Below are positions 1-9,500 of a DNA stretch of 64,000 nt, in pieces. The translations under genes were made by a program, and so were the position numbers. Every line of letters starts with the position of its first letter. Position 1 is the stretch's first letter. The notes beneath the pieces are model-generated. The model was not told the DNA's origin. It worked only from the letters and a program-made list of their open reading frames with translations, and did no database searches. Source of the DNA: Terriglobia bacterium (GTDB lineage Bacteria > Acidobacteriota > Terriglobia > JAIQFV01); the NCBI GenBank assembly GCA_020073085.1, contig JAIQFV010000025.1, positions 1 to 64,000 of the forward strand, in the 5' to 3' direction.

Positions 1-3000
1 TCACGACTGTCCCCGTGCCATTCTTGTTCACCCCCTGGCTCAACACTGCCGAGGTGCTGCCCGCAAAGCTCGCATCCCCGTTATAAACTGCTGTGATCGA
101 GTGAGTCCCTGCCGACAACGACACAGTCATCAAGCTCGCTGTACCCGCCGAGAGCGTTCCAGTACCGAGCGCCGTCGCCCCTTCGTTAAACGTCACCGTC
201 CCGGTGGGCGTCCCCGCCCCGCTCGTCACCACCGCCGTAAATGTCACCGCCTGTCCGACGTTCGACGGATTGAGCGACGAAGTCAATGCGGTGTTCGTGG
301 CAGCCAGCGTCACCGGTGGCGCGAGCACCCAAACGTCATCCACACTCAGCACATTGGGAGTACTCATCGCCCACGACGACATCTCCAGGCTGACTCCCCC
401 GCTTGTGTAAGCCGGCCGCGAATCGAATCCGTTGTCCGTGGTATCCAGAACCTGAACCCCGTCGTAGTAGACTACGATCCGGTTCCCCTGGAAAGTCACC
501 GTCAGCGTGTGCCACCTTGTCCCCACCCCCGGCAAACTGGCCTCGGCCATGGGAGTGAAACCCCACGTTCCCCAACTCCAAAACTTGATCAGTTTCACCA
601 CCGAGGAGCCGCCCACCGAGCCCTCCGGATACACCCACACCCCGTAGCGGGCCCCCGTCACCGCATCCACCCGGCCTCCCAGCCCCCCGCCAAACGCCCC
701 CGCCGGCAGCTGCAGCCGCCCCTCCACCGTGTAATCGCTCCAGTTCCCCGCCGCGTAGGCGTACCCGTCATTGTTCACCGGGCTGGTTCCCGTCATCGTC
801 CCGCCCGCCACATTCCACGTTCCCTGCACCGTCGTCCACAGAGGATCGGATCCGCCCGGCCCCGAAAACGCATCACTCAACAGCAGAACGCTGCCAGCCG
901 GCCACAACGTCAAGGCCCCGCTCCGGTTTGTCCCCACGTAACTGGCCGTCACCGCCAACGGCGTCATCCCTGACACCGCACTGGTGCTGACGCCGAACGT
1001 CGCACTCGTGGCGCCCCCCTCCACCGTCACGCTCGCCGGCACCTGCGCCACCGCCGGATTGCTGCTCTGAAGCGTCACCACCGCTCCCCCCGACAGCGCC
1101 GGCCCGGTCAGGGTCACCGTCCCTTGCGACCCGCTTCCCCCCGTCACCGCCCCCGGATTCAGGGTCACCGAATCCAACGTCACGGAGGTCACCGTGAGGG
1201 TTACGGTCGCGACGTTCGACAGTACACCTCCGGCGCTCGCCTGGTACGTGAAATTGTCGGTCCCACTGAAACTGACGAACGGGGCGTAGCTGAATGAGCC
1301 ATCCGACTGCAGGCTGAGCGTCCCCTGTGCTGTTGAACTCACCAGCGTGGCGGTTAATCCGGCGCCCGTGTCATTGCCCAGCACCCCAGGCGCCGGAACA
1401 TTCAACGTGCCACCCTGCGCTACACTATAGGCGTCGTTCTGCGCCACTGGCGCCAGTGGCGTTACGGTGATCGTCACGGTTGCAGTGTTCGAAAGTTCGC
1501 CTCCCGCGCTTGCCTGGTACGTGAAACTGTCGGCTCCGCTGAAACTGGCAAAGGGAGCGTAACTGAACGAGCCATCCGACTGCAGACTGAACGTTCCTTG
1601 TGCTGGTGGACTCACCAGCGTGGCCGTCAAGCCCGCACCCGTGTCATTGCCCAACACCCCGGGAACTGTGACATCCAGCGTGCCACCCTGCGCCACACTG
1701 TAGGCATCATTCTGCGCCACCGGCGTCAGCGACGTCACCGTGAGGGTCACGGTCGCGACGTTTGACAGCACACCTCCCGCACTCGCCTGGTAGGTGAAAC
1801 TATCGGTCCCACTGAAACTGGCGAAGGGCGCGTAACTGAACGAGCCGTCCGACTGCAGACTGAAGGTCCCATGCGTCGGTGAGTTCACCAGCGCGGCCGT
1901 TAATCCATCGCCCGTGTCATTGCCCAACACCGCTGGAGCAGCCACCTCCAGCGTGCCACCTTGCATTACGCTGTAGGCGTCATTCTTTGCGACCAGGGTG
2001 AGGGGGTACGAGACTTCGACACTGGAAACCGTTGTCCCCACCTGTACTTTGATTCCCTGATGGTAGGTCCTGTAGCTGCCTGGATCGGCCACCACCCCGT
2101 TCAGCTTGACTTCGACATCACTCGAGACAACCGTCCAGTTGGGAATGACCAGCTCGATAGCGGTGTCAGCGTCCGTGGCCCCTGTAATCGACGCCGTGGC
2201 GACCAAATGATGATCGGTAATCAAGCAACTGGGAGTTACCTGCACGGGTGACCGTTTCGTCCACCAACCCAACACCGTGGTCGCATTCACCGGCCAGATG
2301 GCGGGCTTGGCTGCAGCGTACTGGATGTACGCGGCGGGATTCGGATTCGTCGAAGGTTCATGCATGTATAAGTTGATGAGTGCACCCAGGCCGTAGTAGT
2401 AGTCGACCAGGCCCTGGATCGTAGGCGGGGTGTGGTATGGATTTATAGCTTGAGCGATGTCCCCATTGATGTACCAATCGCTGACAGGCAAGGTGACGAA
2501 GCTGAATCGCTTCCCCTGCGTCTCGGTTGAAACGGTCCAATGGGGAAAGGGGCTGAGCTTCTGCTCGCCCGCCGTCGCAACACCCAGTTGTTCCAAAATC
2601 TGATAAGAACCTTCCCGTGTTGAGTTGAACCATGGCGAAACCCAATTGCGCGTGTTGGTACTCAAACCTGAAAGCCAGCCGTCAAGGTCGGCAAAGGAGG
2701 CTGCGATGGAGGCCGAGGCATAGGCGCCCCCGCTGGGGTAACCCGGCGGCAAAATGTCCAGGATTTCGTCTGGTCCCCAATGCCAGTAATCACCATCGCT
2801 CACGGTTAAGTCCGGGTTTCCGGGGTTACTCAGCCCCCCGTTGTGCGACCCGATCGTTGCGCCGGACAACGAAACTGCCCGTCGCAGGCTGGCTATCGTG
2901 TCCGGTGAATTTTCCATCTCCACGCGCAGCACGCCAGTGCAGAAATAGTAGTCCCCCCTGGCTCCAACGGAACTGTCAAACTGAGCGGAGGATTCTATGG

Positions 3001-3952
3001 AACTGATCAGGCTCTGACTGTTTTCAAAGTCATGCCGGACAGCGTATGCGGAATTGTAAGGGTAGGGCCAGGGACTCACCTTGATGAGGGGAAGGTTGGC
3101 CGTCTCGAAGGCCCATTCGATGGCATTGCGGAATATTCCGTACGCGTACATCCCAGGGGCCCAACCTCCGTGCCCAATGAGGGGCTGCATCGCGGCATGA
3201 TAGATGAAGTATCCTTTGCCGTATGATTTCGTCGCCAAATACGGGTTGCCGCTCCCGAGGGCGATTACTGTTGCGCCGTCGGCATTGGTCATCCACATAT
3301 TGTGATAAAGCTCGATCTCGTGGTCCGGCGTTTTCCCCCAGGAAACGTCCTCCGAGGTCAACGGCATCCGCCAAATGAGTTGCCCGTCGGGAATGTGGGA
3401 CACGAGGCGATGGTCGATCATTTTGTAAAAGTCCCAACTTTGATCCCAGTTCTGAAGGCTCGCGTTCATCATGTGCAGGCCCATGGCATCGGCCAGCGCA
3501 AAATCACCCCGCGTCGTCCCGTCGGGATTGCGCGTGAACGACGACGAACCGACAAACAGAAACCCGCCTGCGGAGACATAGTTCTCGAGCGGCGTCACCT
3601 CGTCGTCACTGACGGCTTCAGAGGCGAGGCTGATGACGATGGGATATTTGGGCGAGCCGTCGGGATTGAGCAGACTGCCGGCACGGATGTCGGCGTCGCT
3701 GACCACCACAAACGGGGTGCCATCGGAGCGCAGGGCTTCCTTCAGCGACTCCGGCATTACGAAGTAGTGCCAATACGGAGTCCACCACTGGTGACCCGTA
3801 TACCCCGCGCCGGTGGGCGTCGCCCCACTGGCGGGCATGGTCTCCAGGGCCTGGGTCAGTTCTGAAACGTGGATTGCAACGACAGGCTCCGCCGCAAGCG
3901 CGGAGAAAGTGAAAGAAATCAGCAGGCAGGCTGCCAGCAAAAGCTTTCGCAT
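1..3952 (-). CDS. Giant secreted multidomain protein with tandem Ig/cadherin-like repeats (C-terminus beyond left edge)
   Basis: An open frame of 1317 codons starts at the ATG at 3952 and runs off the left edge without a stop. The N-terminus (MRKLLLAACLLISFTFSALA) is a clear Sec signal peptide. Residues about 25-330 look like a glutamine-amidotransferase-like or ThuA-like fold. Residues about 330-560 contain an RHDFE segment and a GSHNGG segment that recall NodB-type polysaccharide deacetylases, though I am not sure of this. Three near-identical 91-residue repeats (NDAYSV..GGTL; VLGNDTG; SYAPF.SFSGTDSFTY) follow at about residues 645-920; they resemble cadherin/VCBS-type adhesion repeats. Then come an Ig-like segment, a LamG/concanavalin-like segment (about 1010-1200: DAFSGPG to LSVDDVWV) and a Big-type repeat rich in T, S and G (PTGTVTF). 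This is likely a cell-surface or secreted polysaccharide-active or adhesive protein. No partner genes are visible. Confidence 0.8.
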   Translation of the reverse strand, partial: MRKLLLAACLLISFTFSALAAEPVVAIHVSELTQALETMPASGATPTGAGYTGHQWWTPYWHYFVMPESLKEALRSDGTPFVVVSDADIRAGSLLNPDGSPKYPIVISLASEAVSDDEVTPLENYVSAGGFLFVGSSSFTRNPDGTTRGDFALADAMGLHMMNASLQNWDQSWDFYKMIDHRLVSHIPDGQLIWRMPLTSEDVSWGKTPDHEIELYHNMWMTNADGATVIALGSGNPYLATKSYGKGYFIYHAAMQPLIGHGGWAPGMYAYGIFRNAIEWAFETANLPLIKVSPWPYPYNSAYAVRHDFENSQSLISSIESSAQFDSSVGARGDYYFCTGVLRVEMENSPDTIASLRRAVSLSGATIGSHNGGLSNPGNPDLTVSDGDYWHWGPDEILDILPPGYPSGGAYASASIAASFADLDGWLSGLSTNTRNWVSPWFNSTREGSYQILEQLGVATAGEQKLSPFPHWTVSTETQGKRFSFVTLPVSDWYINGDIAQAINPYHTPPTIQGLVDYYYGLGALINLYMHEPSTNPNPAAYIQYAAAKPAIWPVNATTVLGWWTKRSPVQVTPSCLITDHHLVATASITGATDADTAIELVIPNWTVVSSDVEVKLNGVVADPGSYRTYHQGIKVQVGTTVSSVEVSYPLTLVAKNDAYSVMQGGTLEVAAPAVLGNDTGDGLTAALVNSPTHGTFSLQSDGSFSYAPFASFSGTDSFTYQASAGGVLSNVATVTLTVTSLTPVAQNDAYSVAQGGTLDVTVPGVLGNDTGAGLTATLVSPPAQGTFSLQSDGSFSYAPFASFSGADSFTYQASAGGELSNTATVTITVTPLAPVAQNDAYSVAQGGTLNVPAPGVLGNDTGAGLTATLVSSTAQGTLSLQSDGSFSYAPFVSFSGTDNFTYQASAGGVLSNVATVTLTVTSVTLDSVTLNPGAVTGGSGSQGTVTLTGPALSGGAVVTLQSSNPAVAQVPASVTVEGGATSATFGVSTSAVSGMTPLAVTASYVGTNRSGALTLWPAGSVLLLSDAFSGPGGSDPLWTTVQGTWNVAGGTMTGTSPVNNDGYAYAAGNWSDYTVEGRLQLPAGAFGGGLGGRVDAVTGARYGVWVYPEGSVGGSSVVKLIKFWSWGTWGFTPMAEASLPGVGTRWHTLTVTFQGNRIVVYYDGVQVLDTTDNGFDSRPAYTSGGVSLEMSSWAMSTPNVLSVDDVWVLAPPVTLAATNTALTSSLNPSNVGQAVTFTAVVTSGAGTPTGTVTFNEGATALGTGTLSAGTASLMTVSLSAGTHSITAVYNGDASFAGSTSAVLSQGVNKNGTGTVV
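1188..2006 (-). repeat. Three tandem 273-bp coding repeats (91 aa each)
   Basis: Matching segments begin at 1209, 1482 and 1755, an exact 273-bp period that keeps the reading frame. The units differ mostly by silent and conservative changes. They encode the cadherin/VCBS-like repeats of the surrounding secreted protein. Such arrays often vary in copy number between strains. Confidence 0.85.
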
Positions 3953-4944
3953 ACTATGCTCCCCGGGCGGCCACGAGGACCGTCCATAGTCTGCATTCTT
4001 CGCCGAACAGATTCTTGGGTTACTTCGCTTTCAAAACGATAACAGTAACGCCCCTCAACCGCACCACGGCAAGTCACGCCGGGCTTGGGAAGTGCTGCAA
4101 CTCCCTCTTGTGCCTCCCGTCAATCCAAATACGAGCGGCTCTCCGTCGGGATATCCGGATGCACCGTACAACCTCACCTTCCTGAATCATTGCCAAAGAC
4201 ATGAAACATGCGCCTTCAATCATCGGTTCCCAACGACTTGATGCCCCATTGTGTGAAACACTTCACAATCGACACCATTCCCCTTCGCCTCAATGTTCGG
4301 TGAACGATATCATTAGTCTTTATGAGTGATTATGCGCTCCTTGAGACCTCGAACCAGTGGTGCTTATCGTTCAGAACGTGTCAAAAAGCTCTCAGAGCGA
4401 AAGGGGCTGAATTGCAGTCCTCCCTATTCTTGCTCATCTCTTTCGATTTGTCAACCGACCTTGTGAACGGGATCACTTAATGATTTGTACGGGAAGAGGT
4501 TCAGTGCCAGGCACGCGGCAACCTCATGAACCCACAAGACTTGTCAAGGGCTGATCGAGGCTTGGAACCCCTCCACCGAGCGAGAGAATCTTTCAAGACA
4601 AGTCAGGATTCGAGTCCGAAGCGCAGGACCAGGCCTGAGCGGAGCGGCCCTCCAAGCCCCTGAAATTTCACGCCGATGTGTCGCAGGGGTCATTCCCTTC
4701 AGCAGGACGGTGACATAAATCACCAAAACGAGTTTGAATTAGCGGTCAAAGGAATTAACATAGAAACGCTGTGTGCGCCCTGCTGAGAGAATTCCAGCAC
4801 GGCTTGAGATCCACCTGCGGGCTATTCTCGAGGTTTTTTACTTTTATCGCGGTTGTCCGCACAAAGTGAGCGGGCCGGAGCTGAAGTACTCATTCAATTT
4901 CCGGAAGGATCCTACCGCTTTACTGTCCCGGCTGGGAGCAGACC
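3953..4944. other. Intergenic region between divergent genes (no gene seen)
   Basis: About 990 bp lie between the secreted-protein start (minus) and the PPTase (plus). I see no credible ORF, tRNA or terminator. It should hold promoters for both directions; the only strong motif is the CRP-like palindrome at 4252-4267. Confidence 0.6.
4252..4267. promoter_or_regulatory. CRP/FNR-family-like operator (TGTGA-N6-TCACA)
   Basis: The bases TGTGA, six spacer bases and TCACA form the exact two-fold consensus of CRP-type regulators. The site is 300 bp upstream of the secreted-protein ATG (minus strand) and about 690 bp upstream of the PPTase. A perfect ten-base match is expected well under once in 64 kb by chance. 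No CRP gene is in the window, so the regulator is unknown. Confidence 0.45.
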
Positions 4945-5712
4945 GTGGTGACAACTATGGGTCAAGCTTGGCCGCGTCCGTCGCAGAACGTGCGGCTGAC
5001 CGGCGATGACGTCCATGTCTGGCGAGCCTCTCTCTCCCCATCCGTTCCCTTGGTCGACCAGATGGCCGGACTCCTTTCGGACGATGAACATGAAAGGGCC
5101 GGGAGGTTTCATTTTCAAGTGGATCGAAGGAGATTCATTGTGGGGCGCGGCCTTTTACGCACCCTCCTTGGAACATACCTTGAAGTTCAACCGACAGCCC
5201 TACGATTCCAATACGAACCCCAAGGTAAACCCTACCTGGCGGCGCCAGAAGGTAAAGAAAAATTGTCTTTTAATTTATCCGATTCAGGAGATTTGGCGCT
5301 TTATGCGTTCGCCCTGAACCGGAGAATTGGAATCGACCTGGAACGGCTTCGGGCCGTTCCTGATCTGTTGGAGATTGCCAAGCGATTTTTCGCCCTGGAA
5401 GAATTTGAGGAATTATGTTCACTCCCCGCCGACTTGCAGCGAGAGGGGTTCTTCCGGTGTTGGACCCGAAAGGAAGCCTATCTAAAGGCCATTGGAGAAG
5501 GATTAGGGGTTCCACTGGACCAATTTGTTGTCTCGCTTGATTCCAGAGATGGGGCAAGAGTGGTCCGTGTCCTGGGGGACCCTGAGGAGGCCGCGCGGTG
5601 GTCTCTCACGGAACTCGCTCCCGCCGCGGATTATGTCGCCGCGCTTGCCGTCGAGGGGCAGCCGTGGCAGCTCTCCTGTTGGGATGGGACGGCCCTCCCC
5701 CCACTTCTTTAA
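4945..5712 (+). CDS. Sfp-type 4'-phosphopantetheinyl transferase
   Basis: Transfers the phosphopantetheine arm of CoA to the conserved Ser of carrier domains, converting apo-PCP/ACP to holo. At 255 aa it has the usual Sfp/Gsp length. Visible motifs are GKPYL (about 94-98), FNLSDSGD (about 108-115), GIDLE (129-133, with the metal-binding Asp131 and Glu133) and WTRKEAYLKA (173-182, with Glu177 and Lys181). The start is GTG at 4945 (or the adjacent GTG at 4948), 6-9 nt behind GGGAG at 4934; the ATG at 4957 is too far from it. The gene lies 830 bp upstream of, and in the same direction as, the megasynthase genes, so it very probably activates their six carrier domains. Confidence 0.93.
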   Translation: MVTTMGQAWPRPSQNVRLTGDDVHVWRASLSPSVPLVDQMAGLLSDDEHERAGRFHFQVDRRRFIVGRGLLRTLLGTYLEVQPTALRFQYEPQGKPYLAAPEGKEKLSFNLSDSGDLALYAFALNRRIGIDLERLRAVPDLLEIAKRFFALEEFEELCSLPADLQREGFFRCWTRKEAYLKAIGEGLGVPLDQFVVSLDSRDGARVVRVLGDPEEAARWSLTELAPAADYVAALAVEGQPWQLSCWDGTALPPLL

Positions 5713-6231
5713 ACGAATTCGGAAATTGAATGTGCAGGACCGAGTATGGTGCAGCTGGTTCGCCAAGGAGACCCCACGATCACCAGGCGATCATGTACAG
5801 GACTCTCAAAAATTTAGCCGACCGGTGGTGCGCCTGTGCCCTGAAAGAGCCGGAGAACAAACAACGATTTTCTGACGCACACAATTTCCAGATGTGTCAA
5901 TTTTGAGTGGATCGCGAATGATGGAATATTTAATTCGAGGAAACAGTCGTGAGCTTTCAGATAGAAGGTTGTCAACTTCCTGTATTCCTGGCCTCCTAAT
6001 AAAGGGTTTTCTCGCCATGGTAGGCGCGGAATCTGCGTCTCATCCGACAATCGAGGCGTGAAGTCTGAGAAGTTAGTTCAACGACACTTAAGTTCCGCGC
6101 AGGTGGGCGCAAGGGCGTGCCTGTGTGAGCGAGTGTCAACGGTGGTATCGGGGGTATTTTCATGATAGTCTTTAAGTCAGTGACTGGTGGGGCTGGGAGG
6201 GAGTATCCCCGCCTGAACTCAGGAAAGGGAT

Positions 6232-6247
6232 TTCCCAAATTTGGGAA
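6232..6247. promoter_or_regulatory. Perfect 16-bp palindrome, candidate operator
   Basis: TTCCCAAATTTGGGAA is self-complementary over all 16 bases and lies about 300 bp upstream of the first NRPS start. One such palindrome is expected by chance in a window of this size, so only its position makes it a candidate operator. Confidence 0.25.
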
Positions 6248-6486
6248 TTCTCCCGAGGCAGATTTCGCCGCTCATCCACTGAAGAGAAGGACATTCCAGG
6301 CTGTGCAAGTGTCGAAGCAGCGGTGTCCGTATCGGATAAAACTTATGAAATCAGAGTTGGACCCCGGATCAGGAAGAAGCGCGCCCGGAGACATCCTTCG
6401 TAACAATTTTTTCACAATTCATGTGTACAATCTCTTGAGACAAGGAAGGGCCTCTTGGAGGCCACGTCAACAATACAACTCGTAGA

Positions 6487-6534
6487 AAGGGCTGCTCCCT
6501 GAGGGGGCGGCCTTCCTGACTCCAGAGAGGAGTC
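6487..6534 (+). promoter_or_regulatory. Structured 5' leader: two hairpins, the second covering the Shine-Dalgarno
   Basis: Hairpin 1 pairs 6487-6499 with 6503-6514: four plus eight pairs including G-U, one bulged G at 6491 and a 3-nt loop. Hairpin 2 pairs GACTCC (6518-6523) with GGAGTC (6529-6534) around AGAGA. The ribosome-binding AGGAG (6528-6532) lies inside hairpin 2, eleven bases before the TTG start. This could limit translation initiation; it matches no known riboswitch class that I recognise. Confidence 0.35.
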
Positions 6535-6542
6535 GACCTACC

Positions 6543-9500
6543 TTGAAAACACAAGAAAAAGTGACCGAACCCAGGGAAGGGAGGATAGAGGATTCCTATT
6601 CCCTCTCTCCGATGCAGCAGGCCATGCTGTTCAACTATCTGGATGACCGGCATTCCGGCGTTGATATCGAGCAGATCGTTTCGACCTTGCATGAAAGAGT
6701 GCACCCTGCTCACTTCCAACAGGCCTGGCGGAGGGTGGTGGAGAGGCATCCTATTCTGAGAACCACCTTTGAATGGGAAGCCCTTGCAGATCCTGTTCAA
6801 CGTGTGCACAGTCATGCATTCCCACCGTTTGAAGAGTTCGACTGGCATTCACTTTCCCCGGCCGAGCAGGAAAAGGGATTGACCTCGTATCTCGATTCGG
6901 ATCGCCACCGCGGTTTTCTGCTCAATGAACCGCCGCTGATGCGGATTGTCCTGTTCCAAATGGGTGCTGAGGACTATCGATGTGTGTGGACATTCCACCA
7001 TGCCCTTCTGGATGGGCGGTCTTTTCCGCTCGTGCTGAAAGAAGTGTTTGCCTTCTACGAAGCCTTCTCGCAGGGGCGTGAACTGACATTGGATGTTCCC
7101 CGCCCCTTTGGCGACTTCATCAACTGGTTTCAGGAAAAAGATCATTTGAAGTCGGAGCCTTTCTGGAAGGAAATGCTCAAGGGGTTTACCACCCCAACCC
7201 TCTTAAACCTTTCTCGCGAGCCCGTTCAAGAGCCGGGGGCCAAGACTCATGGAGCCCGGGAAGTTCGGCTTTCAAAGGAATTGACCGCCGCTTTGAATTC
7301 CTGCGCGCGCGAGAATGGACTCACGGTGAACACGTTTATCCAGGGGGCGTGGTCGTTGCTGCTTCACCATTACAGCGGCGAAGACGATGTCGTTTTCGGC
7401 GCCACCCGGGCCTGCCGCCGCACTGCCCTGGAGGGGGCGGAGTCGATGATGGGGATCTTTATCAACACCCTTCCGGTCAGGGTGCAGATGACCTCCGATA
7501 TGTCGCTCATCCCTTTTCTCAAGGGGCTCCGCGCTCAGCAAGTTGTCTTGCGCGACTATGAACACACCCCGCTTCACCTGGTTCAAGGATGGACAGAAGT
7601 GCCCCGGGGGAAGCCATTATTTGACAGCATCGTGGTTTTTGAGAACTATCTCTTAAACGCTGCCTTGCGCGCGGGAGGCGGCCATTGGCTTCACCGTGAA
7701 TTCCGCTATATCGGGCAGACGAATTTTCCTCTCACTCTGATTGGATACGCTGACGAAGAACTTCTTCTCAGAATTGAATACTATCGAAACCGCTTCGATG
7801 ACTCGGCGATTGAACGGATGCTGGTCCATTTGAAAGTTCTCCTGGGCAACATGGTCGCCAATCCAAACCAGAGGTTGGCAGAAGTAAAGATTTTGGGAAA
7901 CGATGAATACCGGCAATTGGTGGAGGGTTGGAATGAGACCGCAGTGGCCTATCCCGAGGGGGTGTTGCTGCATCAGCTCTTTGAGGCCCAGGTGGAGAAG
8001 ACGCCCGACGCCGTGGCGGTGGTGTTCGAAGGGGAGCAGTTGAGCTACCGTCAACTCAACCAGCGGGCCAATCAACTGGCGCACTTCCTTCGTTCCCTGG
8101 GGGCCGCCCCCGACACCTTCGTCGGCGTATGCATGGAGCGCTCCCTGGAGATGGTCGTGGCCTTGTACGGGATCCTCAAGGCGGGCGCCGCTTATGTGCC
8201 CATCGACCCGGACTATCCCCGCGAGCGGGTGGCCTTCATGCTGGAGGACGCCCACACCCCGGTGCTGTTGACCCAGCAGCGGCTGGCTGCCGATCTGCCC
8301 GCGCACGGGGCACGGATGGTGTGTTTGGACACCGCCTGGCCGGAGATTTCACAGCACCGGGGTCAGAACCCGGAGGTGACCGCTACCGCCGGGAATCTCG
8401 CTTACATGATTTACACCAGCGGCTCCACCGGCAAACCCAAGGGGGCCATGAACACGCATCGCGGCATCTCGAACCGCCTCCTGTGGATGCAGGAGCGGTA
8501 TCAGCTGACGGCGGCGAATGTGGTGATGCAGAAAACCCCGTTCAGTTTCGACGTCTCGGTGTGGGAGTTTTTCTGGCCGTTACTCAACGGCGCCTCGCTC
8601 GTGGTGGCGCGGCCGGGGGGACACCAGGACCCGGCCTACCTGGCGGATTTGATTGAGCACCGCCACATCACCGTGCTGCATTTCGTGCCTTCGATGCTGC
8701 GGGTGTTCCTGGAAGAGCCGGGGCTGGAGCGCTGTCGTTCACTGCGCCATGTCATCTGCAGCGGCGAAGCGCTGGGCTTTGATCTGCAGGAACGGTTCTT
8801 CGAGCGCCTCCACGCGCAGTTGCACAACCTGTATGGCCCCACCGAGGCGGCCGTGGATGTGACGCACTGGACGTGCCAGCCCAACAGTCCCCTGCACTTT
8901 GTCCCGATCGGACGGCCGGTGGCCAACACCCAAACCTATATCCTGGACGGACGCCTGCAGCCGGTGCCGATCGGGGTGGCGGGCGAGTTGCATCTGGGCG
9001 GGGTGCAGATCGGACGGGGCTACCACAACCGGCCCGAACTGACGGCCGAGAAATTCATCCCCGATCCGTTCCGACAGGAGCCCGGGGCTCGGCTGTATAA
9101 AACGGGCGATCTGGCGCGCTATTTGCCGGACGGCAACATTGAGTTTCTGGGTCGCATCGACCACCAGGTCAAGATCCGCGGCTTGCGCATTGAACTCGGC
9201 GAGATTGAATTCCAGCTGGCAGCCCATCCGGCGGTGAAGGAGGTCGTTGTGGTGGCTCGCCAGGATGAGCCCGGCGACCAACGGCTGGTGGCTTATCTGG
9301 TCGCGGGCGAAGCCGCGGCGCCGGGCACCAGCGAGCTGCGGACCTTCCTGCTGCACACCCTGCCTGACTACATGGTCCCGGCTGCTTTTGTGTGGCTCAA
9401 GCAACTCCCCCTCTCCCCCAACGGCAAAGTCGACCGCCGCGCGCTGCCGGCCCCTGACAAGACCCAGCGCGATCTGGAAAAGCCTTTCGTCGCGCCGCGA

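Larger units (their letters stand above)
5713..6542. other. Long upstream region of the NRPS operon (no gene seen)
   Basis: This 830-bp stretch between the PPTase and the first NRPS gene holds only short shadow ORFs with no recognisable protein. It contains a perfect 16-bp palindrome (6232-6247) and two consecutive RNA hairpins just before the NRPS start (6487-6534). It is probably the main regulatory region of the cluster. Confidence 0.6.

Noticed and set aside
4540-4640. tRNA-like T-loop (ATTCGAGTCC)
   Set aside because: No acceptor, D or anticodon stem can be folded around it.
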